DNA from: JALYTZ01 sp036559125
GTDB lineage: Bacteria; Vulcanimicrobiota; Vulcanimicrobiia; Vulcanimicrobiales; Vulcanimicrobiaceae
Assembly (NCBI GenBank): GCA_036559125.1
Contig: DATBTT010000024.1
Coordinates: 1-28,260 of the forward strand
DNA: 28,260 bases
Direction of reading: 5' to 3'
Position 1 is the stretch's first letter. Every line of letters starts with the position of its first letter. The notes under the pieces were generated by a model. It searched no databases. It was given only the letters and a program-made list of their open reading frames with translations, and had not been told where the DNA came from. Below, piece by piece: positions 14,822 through 22,594 of the stretch. Position numbers and translations under genes: made by a program.

Positions 14822-16615
14822 CTATTTCTTGAGTTTCGACACGAGGGTATCGTATTCGTTCCGTAAATCGGGGTTGATGGGATGCCCGGTCGTCACGAGG
14901 TCGTCGATCTGTTGCGACAACTCCTGATAACGCTCCCGCGCATCCTCCAGTTGCAGCCGTTCGACTACTCGCTCGAGGTGCGCCCGACGCTGGCCTGCGT
15001 CCTCGTACCGTACGGTCGAGCTGCGATCGCGCTGCCCGATCGACGAGAGTTCGGCCGCGCTATCACTATCTTCGGCAAATAGCGAAAAAACATCGGCCGT
15101 GTCGTTGAGCTTCCCCGCATGCTCGACGATCGTACCGTACATCCGCCGGTACACGTCGTTCCGAAAGCGCGATGGGGGAATGCGTTCTCCAAACTCATCC
15201 ACCAGCGCCGGTTCTTCCAACATGATCGCGATGACCTCGCGTTCGAACGACGCCGGCGCGATTCCGGTCGAGACATGACGGCTGGCGGTGGAGGCATCCG
15301 CACCGAAGCGCGGCGCGAAATTCCGGCTGTTCGCGAGGAAACGGCTATTCCGGAGATCGTTCGCGTCAACCTTCAAACGTTTCGCGATCCAGACGCGCCA
15401 GCGATCCCATTCGGCCATGGGGGTCATCTCCTGGATCGCGCGCTCGGCTTTGCGCGCGATGGTCGCCGGCGATTCGAATCCGCTGCGAAGTCCCTCGGCT
15501 TGCGCTTCCAAGCGAAACTCGATCGACGGAATCGCGGCGCCGAGCAAGCGGCGAAACCCTTCCGCCCCATTCGCGCGCACGTAACTGTCGGGGTCCTCGC
15601 CGTCGGGCAAAAGCGCGATGCGCACGCTCGAACCGCTGTGCTCGATGATGCGCGTCGCGATGTCGACGGCTTTGGAAGCCGCATTATTTCCCGCCGTGTC
15701 CCCGTCAAAGCAGAGAAAGATATTGTCGGCATATTTTCGCAATTCGCGCGCCTGTTCTTCGGTAAACGACGTTCCGAGCGCCGCAACCGCATTCTCGAAT
15801 CCCGCTTGTTGCAATGCAATGCAGTCGAGATAGCCTTCGACGACGATCAGCGTGTGCTCGTGCGCCGCGGCGCGCCGGGCGATGTTGAGGCCGAAGAGAT
15901 GGCGTCCCTTAGTATAGACCGGGGTCGTCGACGTATTGAGATATTTGGGTTCGCCGTCCCCGAGCAGCCGGCCGCCGAACGCGATCACTTCACCCGTGGT
16001 CGCGTAGGTCGGAACGATCAAACGGTCGCGGTAGAAGTCGTAGTATCCGCGCTGCCCCGCCTTTACCAAACCGGCCCGAGCCGCGAGTTCAAGATCTACC
16101 CCGTTGCGGCTCAACTCGGCAGTCAATGCGTTCCACTCGCTGGGCGCGTAGCCCAGATGAAACCGTTCGATGGTCGCCGGCGAAAAACCGCGGCGCTCGC
16201 AGTAGGCACGGGCGGCCGCACCCTGCTCGCTCCTCAACACCCGTTCGAAGAAAGCGGTTGCGATTTGATTGGCTTCGTATATGGTTTCGCGCTCTCCGCG
16301 AACGCGCGTGGTCTGCGGGTCTTCGGACTCGATCTCGACGCCGGCGCGGGCGGCCAGCATGCGCACGGCTTCGGGGAACGGCACGTTTTCGAGTTTGGTA
16401 ACGAACGTGAAGACGTCGCCGCCGACGCCGCACCCGAAGCACTTAAAAAAGCCGCGATCCGGATGCACGTGGAACGACGGCGTTTTTTCGGCGTGAAACG
16501 GACACAGCCCGACCAAGTCGTTGCCGCGCTTGCGCAGCGGCACGTATGCACCGATGAAGCCCGCAATGTCGATGCGAGCCAAAATCTCCCGTTTTACACC
16601 TTCGTCAATGCGCAT
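14822..16615 (-). CDS. dnaG: DNA primase
   Basis: Makes RNA primers for DNA replication (597 aa, family-typical length). The N-terminal CHC2 zinc-binding domain has C38-x2-H41 (CPFH) and C59-x2-C62 (CFGC). The primase core follows with RLIVPTYATTGEVIAFGGR and the TOPRIM domain: VVEGYLD and FLCFDGDTAGN supply the metal-binding acidic residues. The C-terminal helicase-binding region is less conserved. The ATG at 16615 has no obvious ribosome binding site. rpoD lies downstream on the same strand, and rpsU, often the first gene of this operon, is replaced here by a divergent HD-domain gene. Confidence 0.97.
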   Translation of the reverse strand: MRIDEGVKREILARIDIAGFIGAYVPLRKRGNDLVGLCPFHAEKTPSFHVHPDRGFFKCFGCGVGGDVFTFVTKLENVPFPEAVRMLAARAGVEIESEDPQTTRVRGERETIYEANQIATAFFERVLRSEQGAAARAYCERRGFSPATIERFHLGYAPSEWNALTAELSRNGVDLELAARAGLVKAGQRGYYDFYRDRLIVPTYATTGEVIAFGGRLLGDGEPKYLNTSTTPVYTKGRHLFGLNIARRAAAHEHTLIVVEGYLDCIALQQAGFENAVAALGTSFTEEQARELRKYADNIFLCFDGDTAGNNAASKAVDIATRIIEHSGSSVRIALLPDGEDPDSYVRANGAEGFRRLLGAAIPSIEFRLEAQAEGLRSGFESPATIARKAERAIQEMTPMAEWDRWRVWIAKRLKVDANDLRNSRFLANSRNFAPRFGADASTASRHVSTGIAPASFEREVIAIMLEEPALVDEFGERIPPSRFRNDVYRRMYGTIVEHAGKLNDTADVFSLFAEDSDSAAELSSIGQRDRSSTVRYEDAGQRRAHLERVVERLQLEDARERYQELSQQIDDLVTTGHPINPDLRNEYDTLVSKLKK

Positions 16616-16659
16616 ACGCGTGTGCAGATGATTCGAGCCGCCCGGCGAAGAGGCCCTCG

Positions 16660-17871
16660 ATGAAGCGGATATTCGATCCGGTGCACCATTTCATCGAACT
16701 CTCGACCGCCGAGGCGCGATTGCTGGATACGACCGTCCTGCAGCGTCTTCGGCGCTTGCGCCAGCTTGGGTTGGCCTACCTCGCGTATCCGTCGGCCGAG
16801 CATTCCCGCTTCAGTCACGCGCTCGGCGCACTCGCGATGGGGTCGCGGGTATTCGACGAACTCGCACGCCGCGGTCGCGAGTTCTTCGACAGCCCCGAAG
16901 AATTGGAGTACCAGCGGCGTCTCGTGCGCGCCGCGCTGATCTTGCACGACGTCGGTCACGGACCGTTCAGCCACGCGTGCGAGGCCGTCTTGGAGGTCCG
17001 CCACGAGGAGCGCACGCGGGCGTTGCTGGGATTGCCCGATATGCAGGCGCACCTGAGCGATCTCGACGTCGATTCGCGCGACGTGCTCGAGCTGATTCTC
17101 GGTTCGGCCGGAGGCCGCTATCCGGTCCTCAGCGAGATCGTCAGCGGCCCGAACCTGGACGCCGACCGCATGGACTATCTGCTGCGCGACGCCTATTTCA
17201 CCGGAGTCGCGAGCGGTCGTTACGACTCAGATCAACTGGTCGGATCGTTGCGCCTGTTTGAAGTCGACGGACGCATCGTCATGGGAGTCGATCGCCGCGG
17301 AGTCGTCGCGCTGGAATCGTTCGTTCTCGCCCGCTACATGATGTTCGCGTCGGTGTACTTTCACCATACGACACGAATGTTCGAACGGATTCTGCAGCGG
17401 GTTCTCGCGGAGCTATGGCCCGATCCGCGCGCGCTCGACCCGATCGACGAGTTTTTGCGTTGGGACGACTTCCGCGTTCTCAACGAATTACGCGACGCTC
17501 ACTCGGAAAACGCCGCCGCCTTGCGCGAGCGCGTTCGCGTGTACGCGGTGGTGGCCGAATTCAATGCCGAGCATGACCTAAGCGTCTACGAACGTTGCGA
17601 AACAGCGTTGCGCGATCGCTTCGGCGACGCCGTTTGGGCCGACGAACAATCCCAAGTTTTGCACCGCCTTCCGCTGCAGGCCTCCGACGACCGGCGTACG
17701 GTGTGGGTCGGGACCAGCAGTGGGGCCGTCGTCGACGCCCGCGAGGCATCCGACGTGATCGCCAAACTCTCGGGCAAAGCGTATTGGCGCAAATTGTTCG
17801 TCGAACGCGCGCGCGCCGATGTGGAAGAAGCCCGCAGCATCTGCCGCAATATCGTGCTTGCCGCGCGATAG
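16660..17871 (+). CDS. HD-domain phosphohydrolase, SAMHD1/YwfO-like (putative dNTPase)
   Basis: A 403-aa cytosolic metal-dependent hydrolase. It has the layout of the SAMHD1/dGTPase-like group: N-terminal FDPVHHFIELS, HSRFSHALGAL (H53), the HD pair in ILHDVGHGPFSHACE (H96, D97), and NLDADRMDYLLRDAYFTG providing the fourth metal ligand. Related enzymes remove triphosphate from dNTPs, lowering the dNTP pool. The ATG has GAGG six bases upstream. Its start is 44 bases from the divergent dnaG start. The lipoprotein gene follows after 18 bases. Substrate is inferred from the family. Confidence 0.87.
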   Translation: MKRIFDPVHHFIELSTAEARLLDTTVLQRLRRLRQLGLAYLAYPSAEHSRFSHALGALAMGSRVFDELARRGREFFDSPEELEYQRRLVRAALILHDVGHGPFSHACEAVLEVRHEERTRALLGLPDMQAHLSDLDVDSRDVLELILGSAGGRYPVLSEIVSGPNLDADRMDYLLRDAYFTGVASGRYDSDQLVGSLRLFEVDGRIVMGVDRRGVVALESFVLARYMMFASVYFHHTTRMFERILQRVLAELWPDPRALDPIDEFLRWDDFRVLNELRDAHSENAAALRERVRVYAVVAEFNAEHDLSVYERCETALRDRFGDAVWADEQSQVLHRLPLQASDDRRTVWVGTSSGAVVDAREASDVIAKLSGKAYWRKLFVERARADVEEARSICRNIVLAAR

Positions 17872-17889
17872 CTCCGTTGGAGGTCTGCC

Positions 17890-19395
17890 GTGAAATATCG
17901 GGTGTTTTTCATACTTGGCGTTGCATTTGCTTTTAGCGGATGCGGCGGTACCGCGCTTCCACCCGTACACGACGTACCGCGCTCTTCGGGCGTATTCGAT
18001 TACGGCCACGAAGCGTGCACCGTTTCGTACGACGGGAAAATATCATACACGGTTCCATCCGGGCCGTTTTCGCCCATAGACATCCGCCAATCCAGTTGTC
18101 CCCCGGCCGCGCTTTCGTCCGAGCCGAACGCAAGCCTACCCGCGTGGGCGCATCCGACCGGCTCTACGCAAGCACTCTTCGTAGCCACCTCACTCCAGGA
18201 AGCGTATTCGCTTGCCGGCATGCAATCGATTGAGACCGTCGCCGCCGCCCATCACGTTCCCGTTTCGTGGATGATCAACAACGGACAGTATCTGCTGAAC
18301 GCCGGTCTATATAACGCCTACCACATAGCCAACGGCGACGATGTCGAGGTCAACAATACGACCGCAGCCATCGCCCAAGCCGAGAGCGCGTTCACGTGGT
18401 ATGCGCCCGCGGTGAGCGTCGAAGGAGCGGGGCACGAACGCGACATTGCGGCGGACTTGCAGCAAGGCGAGAACGCGTTTTGGGGGATCACCTGGAACAG
18501 CCACGGCATCGACTCGACTGCGGACTACGGTTCGCCCTGGGGCGCCTATTGCGCGGACACGTCTTCGTACAAACGCCCGTCTCCCGACGGATCGTGCGCG
18601 ATGCTCGCATTTGAGTGGACCGCGCGCGACCTCACGCGCGCGTATTTGAGCGGACACGAAGAGTACTTTTCGACCGACCCCGACGATCTACAACAGCGCG
18701 CCGGTTTTTCGGCCGTAGGCGCGCAGCAGTACGCGCGCGCGCTCGTCGACGCGTATGCGGCCGCCGGGCAAAGCCAACCCATCGTCATGATGTCGCAACA
18801 GGAAAGCGCGGAAGATCTCAATCTTGGCGATCCGCAAATCTTGGACGCGCTTTACGGCGAGGCCGTTGCGGACGGCATGCGCACGGTCACGCTGCGCCAG
18901 GCCGCGCAGTTGGCGCGCACTGCGGCCGCGCAACCACGCGCCGTGGCGTTTCCGTATATCCCGGGCGGCAAAACACTCGCATCGCTGATCGACGGCGGAC
19001 TTTTGTATCCCGCGACGATCGACTATCACGATTCGACTTCCGGCATGACCTTTCTATCCGGCCACACGCAGCCGACGCGAGTCTTTCGTTACGCCGACAA
19101 TCCGCGTTCGGTCTTCGACATCCCGCTCGCGACGGTACCCATAGCGGAGCTTCCGACGCTTTGGAGCGTCGCCGTAAACAACGGCACGATCCTGTTTCAT
19201 TTCCAAGCGCCGTCGGCAATGCACTACGGCGTCGCGCTGTGGAGCAATCCTTCGGCGTTACGCATTACGGGGGCGGGCGTAACGGCGGCCGGAAGCGCGG
19301 GCGTCGTGCTCACTTTCGACTTACACGCGGGACCGAACGACGTCAGCTTCGCATGCGCGGGGTGTACCGGCACGACGTTTCCGTACTCGACGTAG
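17890..19395 (+). CDS. Large lipoprotein of unknown function
   Basis: A 501-aa protein with a signal peptide and lipobox FSGC (C18). The start is GTG 17890, with GGAGG six bases upstream. The middle region (about 95-330) has the feel of a polysaccharide-deacetylase-like barrel: IETVAAAHHVPVSWMINNG, then FTWYAPAV, FWGITWNSHGID, and PIVMMSQQESAEDL. I cannot point to a complete NodB Asp-His-His metal site, so an enzyme activity is not claimed. The last 110 residues look like a beta-sandwich. The cysteines CAGC near the end could form a disulfide. It is followed after 40 bases by an exported aminopeptidase. Confidence 0.7.
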   Translation: MKYRVFFILGVAFAFSGCGGTALPPVHDVPRSSGVFDYGHEACTVSYDGKISYTVPSGPFSPIDIRQSSCPPAALSSEPNASLPAWAHPTGSTQALFVATSLQEAYSLAGMQSIETVAAAHHVPVSWMINNGQYLLNAGLYNAYHIANGDDVEVNNTTAAIAQAESAFTWYAPAVSVEGAGHERDIAADLQQGENAFWGITWNSHGIDSTADYGSPWGAYCADTSSYKRPSPDGSCAMLAFEWTARDLTRAYLSGHEEYFSTDPDDLQQRAGFSAVGAQQYARALVDAYAAAGQSQPIVMMSQQESAEDLNLGDPQILDALYGEAVADGMRTVTLRQAAQLARTAAAQPRAVAFPYIPGGKTLASLIDGGLLYPATIDYHDSTSGMTFLSGHTQPTRVFRYADNPRSVFDIPLATVPIAELPTLWSVAVNNGTILFHFQAPSAMHYGVALWSNPSALRITGAGVTAAGSAGVVLTFDLHAGPNDVSFACAGCTGTTFPYST

Positions 19396-19435
19396 TCCCG
19401 GGGGAATCGGCGGCGCCCGAACGCAACAATCGCAC

Positions 19436-21931
19436 ATGAAAAGTTCAGTGCGCGTTTGCGCCACAGCTGCACTACTGTTGACGTTTGCAAGTGCCGCAAT
19501 TGCGGCACCGCCGAAGACGCATCCCCGCCCATACGGCCGCGGGAAGGCGTTCTATCACAAGACCGAGGTCGCGCCATACCGGTTTGCCGGCACGAAACTC
19601 GCGGTCTCGTTCGACTTCGCGCGTGGAGTCGTCCGCGGAACTGCGACCGAGACCATCTATCCGAAGACCGACGGATTGCAAACCATCCGCCTCGACAGCC
19701 AGGGCTTGCGCTATTCCGCCGTGACCGTCAACGGCGTGCCCGCGAAGTACCGCGTGCGGAACGACAGTCTGTACGTCGATCTAGCACGGCCGGCAAAGGC
19801 GACCGACAAGCTGACGATCGTCGCTACGTACTCGGCGACGCCGACGCGCGGACTCTACTTCATTCGGCCCGACAAATACTATCCGCACATGCAACCGGAA
19901 ATTTGGTCGCAAGGCGAACAAGAGGACAACCGGCGCTGGTTCCCCACGTGGGACGAGCCCAACGACAAAACGCCGGTCGAGCAGGTAATCACGGTGCAAA
20001 AAGGCTGGACCGTTACCGCGAACGGCCATCTCAGATCGCACACGACCGACGGCGCGACGACGACTTGGGACTGGATCGAACCCGCCCCGATCTCGACGTA
20101 TTTAATTGCTTTCACTGCCGGCCCGTACGTGAAGTTCCACACGCAAACCGGCGACACGCCGGTCGACTACTTCGTTTCGCAGGCCGATGCGAAGTGGGCG
20201 CCCCTGTGCTTCGGCCGCACGAAAGACATGGTCGCGTATTTTCAGAAAATTATCGGCGTCCACTACCCGTGGGAGAAATACGATCAAACGACGGTCGAGC
20301 GCTTCACGGCCGGCGGCATGGAGAACGCTTCCGCGACGACGCAAACCGAGTTTGCCATACACCCGCCGCAATACGATCTAGAGCAGCCCTGCGACGGCCT
20401 GGTGTCGCACGAACTCGCGCATCAATGGTGGGGCGACGACGTAACCACCCCGGACTGGGCGAACATCTGGATCAACGAGGGCTACGCGACCTATTTCGCC
20501 GACCTGTGGGCCGAACATCACTTCGGCGAAGCGCGCTTCCAGTATCAACGCTACAACGAGCAGCAAGACTATTTCGGCGAGACCAAGCGTTACTGGCGCC
20601 CAATCGTCGACTACGTCTACGCATCCTCCGGTGACTCGTTCGACGCTAGCGGCTATCCGCGCCCCGGCGCCGTGCTGCACATGCTGCGCTACATGGAGGG
20701 CGACGCACGATTCTTCAAGGCTTTGCACGACTATCTGCTGGCCTATCAGCACAAGAATGCCGACACGCACCAATTCTTCGAGGCGATCGACGCGTCGCTC
20801 GGAACCAACCTCTCGTGGTTCGAGAACGAATGGTTCTTCCGATCGGCCTATCCGCACTTCTTCATCAAACAGCACTACGATGCAGCCGCTAAGTCCTTGA
20901 CTCTGGACGTCACGCAGAAATCGCACGACGGCCGGCCGTTCCGAATGCCGGTCGACATCGCGGTTTATATGGGAAGCCACGAAAAGACCACGCGTTTCGT
21001 AGCGGACGCACTGCATCAGAACGTCAGGATTACCGGTGTCACGGCTAAACCGAGCATGGTGCTCTTCGATCCAAACGACAACATCTTGCGCAAGCTGGAC
21101 TACGCGAAAAGCGTCGACGACCTCGGATATCAGGCTTTGCATGCGCCGTATGTCGGCGATCGTCTCTGGGCGCTCGACCAACTCGGAAACCAGAAGAAAG
21201 GCAATCGCGCGAAAGCGCGCGCGTACGTTCGGCAGGCGGTTACCGGCGATTCGTTCTACGGCGTGCGCGCCGACGCGCTCGACGCGGCGGCTTCGCTCGA
21301 TGACGCGCAAACCGTGCGCGCGGCCCTGCACGACAAAGATCCGCGCGTGGTCATCGCCGCGGGTCAAGAAGTCGAGAATCTCGACAACGCGAAGGACGCA
21401 TCCCTCGCCTCCGATCTCGAGTCGCTCGCTCGGTCGAGCAATCCGCTGATCGCAGGCGCGGCATTACGCGGCCTCGGGGCGACGAAAGCCCGCGGCGCAT
21501 ATTCCCTGTTGATCGCAGGTCTCGACCGGCATTCATTCCGCGAGCCAATCGCGCGCGGCGCGCTCGCGGGTCTGGCGTCCTATGGCAATCGAAAAGCGAT
21601 TCCCCTCATTGAAGCGCACGCCGCGTACGGCATCGACGAGTCGGAGCGTCCTGACGCGATAGCCGCGCTCGGGAAGATCGCCAAGTCGCACCCGGGGCTC
21701 GTACTTGGATATCTCACCCGAATCGCGCAACACGACCGCTATTACCGCGCGCGCGGCGCGGCCGTTCGCGCGATCGGAAAACTCGGCGACCCCGCTGCGA
21801 TTGCGGCCCTGCAACAAATCGAAAAGTCCGACACCGAAGAAAGCGTCCAAAACGCAGCCTGGGACGCGATCCACGATATCCAAGACAACGCAAAAGCGAA
21901 GAAAACCAAACGCAAACCCCCGTCACCCTGA
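19436..21931 (+). CDS. Exported M1-family metallo-aminopeptidase with C-terminal HEAT repeats
   Basis: An 831-aa zinc peptidase that removes N-terminal residues from peptides, probably outside the cytoplasm: a signal peptide runs to AIAA (residue 24). The M1 order is clear: N-terminal beta domain, substrate-binding GGMEN (293-297, usually GAMEN), HELAHQWWGD with zinc ligands H325 and H329 and catalytic E326, then third ligand E348 in NEGYATYFADLW. Instead of the usual helical ERAP1-like C-domain, residues of about 560-820 are HEAT repeats (YGVRADALDAAASLDD, RARGAAVRAIGKLGDPAAIAAL). The stop codon lies inside a palindromic repeat element. Together with DppBC it fits peptide use. Confidence 0.92.
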   Translation: MKSSVRVCATAALLLTFASAAIAAPPKTHPRPYGRGKAFYHKTEVAPYRFAGTKLAVSFDFARGVVRGTATETIYPKTDGLQTIRLDSQGLRYSAVTVNGVPAKYRVRNDSLYVDLARPAKATDKLTIVATYSATPTRGLYFIRPDKYYPHMQPEIWSQGEQEDNRRWFPTWDEPNDKTPVEQVITVQKGWTVTANGHLRSHTTDGATTTWDWIEPAPISTYLIAFTAGPYVKFHTQTGDTPVDYFVSQADAKWAPLCFGRTKDMVAYFQKIIGVHYPWEKYDQTTVERFTAGGMENASATTQTEFAIHPPQYDLEQPCDGLVSHELAHQWWGDDVTTPDWANIWINEGYATYFADLWAEHHFGEARFQYQRYNEQQDYFGETKRYWRPIVDYVYASSGDSFDASGYPRPGAVLHMLRYMEGDARFFKALHDYLLAYQHKNADTHQFFEAIDASLGTNLSWFENEWFFRSAYPHFFIKQHYDAAAKSLTLDVTQKSHDGRPFRMPVDIAVYMGSHEKTTRFVADALHQNVRITGVTAKPSMVLFDPNDNILRKLDYAKSVDDLGYQALHAPYVGDRLWALDQLGNQKKGNRAKARAYVRQAVTGDSFYGVRADALDAAASLDDAQTVRAALHDKDPRVVIAAGQEVENLDNAKDASLASDLESLARSSNPLIAGAALRGLGATKARGAYSLLIAGLDRHSFREPIARGALAGLASYGNRKAIPLIEAHAAYGIDESERPDAIAALGKIAKSHPGLVLGYLTRIAQHDRYYRARGAAVRAIGKLGDPAAIAALQQIEKSDTEESVQNAAWDAIHDIQDNAKAKKTKRKPPSP

Positions 21932-22090
21932 GCCCGTCGAAGGGCGAGCCTGTCGAAGGCTGAGCCGCACGCAACGTGCACCGCACGCCACATGCTTCGA
22001 CAAGCTCAGCATGACGGAACGGCCGCCCCCCTCCGTCACCCTGAGCCCGTCGAAGGGCGAGCCTGTCGAAGGGTGAGCCTGTCGAAGGGC
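21920..22090. repeat. Cluster of short palindromic repeats, locus 2
   Basis: Fills the gap between convergent genes. A 39-base unit is present twice, identical, at 21921-21959 and 22034-22072, each containing GAGCCCGTCGAAGGGCGAG and GAGCCTGTCGAAGG. A further GAGCCTGTCGAA lies at about 22075, and one copy in the opposite orientation (TTCGACAAGCTC) at about 21996. The first unit overlaps the aminopeptidase 3' end and supplies its TGA stop (21929-21931). Same family as locus 1. Confidence 0.85.
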
Positions 22091-22124
22091 CAGCCGCAGC
22101 AACATGCTGCTCTGACGAAGTTGG

Positions 22125-22433
22125 CTATTGGTTGGGGTGGGCTCGGTCGTACTCGATTGCCGCATCGAGTTGGGATCGTGCTTGTACCAGCGTAGCGATT
22201 GCCTCTACGCGATGTCCGCCGTAATCGTGTCGATCGCGTTGTAGTTGATCGATCACGTTTTCCAAATGCCGGCGTTCGACAATCAGGTTTCCGGCGCTGC
22301 GACGCTCGCCGCGCAACTGCCGCTGTTGATAGTTGCCTTGGATCGGCGTGCTTTGCGCGGTCGAGACGCCGATCGAACCGACCGCCAGGGCCGTTGCGAC
22401 CAGACCGGTACCGAGAATGACTTTAACGTTCAT
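22125..22433 (-). CDS. Small exported protein of unknown function
   Basis: A 102-aa protein with a signal peptide (MNVKVILGTGLVATALAVGSIGVSTAQS). The mature part is hydrophilic and helical, rich in Arg, His and Gln (VERRHLENVIDQLQRDRHDYGGHRVEAI), ending AAIEYDRAHPNQ. The start is ATG 22433, fixed by AAGGAG six bases upstream; the frame continues to 22514 but the extra part precedes that ribosome binding site. The layout recalls small helical periplasmic proteins of the Spy/CpxP kind, but I see no LTxxQ motif. Two palindromes lie just upstream. Confidence 0.75.
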   Translation of the reverse strand: MNVKVILGTGLVATALAVGSIGVSTAQSTPIQGNYQQRQLRGERRSAGNLIVERRHLENVIDQLQRDRHDYGGHRVEAIATLVQARSQLDAAIEYDRAHPNQ

Positions 22434-22445
22434 GCGAAACTCCTT

Positions 22446-22477
22446 TTCTGTCGAGAGAAGAACTTCTATCGAGAGAA
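22446..22477. promoter_or_regulatory. Tandem 14-bp palindromes, candidate operator
   Basis: Two copies of TTCT-N-TCGA-N-AGAA at 22446-22459 and 22464-22477, differing at one base and 18 bp apart centre to centre. They lie immediately upstream of the ribosome binding site of the small exported protein. Each copy is an imperfect palindrome, as expected for a dimeric regulator. No regulator is identified. Confidence 0.45.
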
Positions 22478-22523
22478 ACGGCCATTCCCGCGGCTGCATT
22501 GCGCCTCTAAGCAAGGTCTAATT

Positions 22524-22550
22524 CGCCCTTCGAAGGGCTCAGGTGACGGG
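22524..22550. repeat. Palindromic repeat, locus 3 (candidate terminator upstream/downstream element)
   Basis: GCCCTTCGAAGGGC (22525-22538) is a perfect 14-bp palindrome followed by TCAGGTGACGGG, a shortened variant of the repeat family at loci 1 and 2. It lies between the ppdK stop and the next minus-strand gene. It could act as a weak terminator hairpin for ppdK. Confidence 0.6.
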
Positions 22551-22594
22551 GCTGGTTTCAGGGCGACGTGGCTGAGCGCACGTGACGAGAGGTG

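Noticed and set aside
15119..16663. 514-residue open frame on the plus strand opposite dnaG
   Set aside because: Entirely antisense to DNA primase, with no recognisable domain; an effect of high GC.
21920..22090. CRISPR array
   Set aside because: Repeat units vary in spacing and orientation, spacers are not uniform, and there are no cas genes; it fits an interspersed palindromic repeat family.
22434..22514. N-terminal extension of the small exported protein
   Set aside because: It would run through the palindromes and the AAGGAG site and would precede a complete signal peptide.
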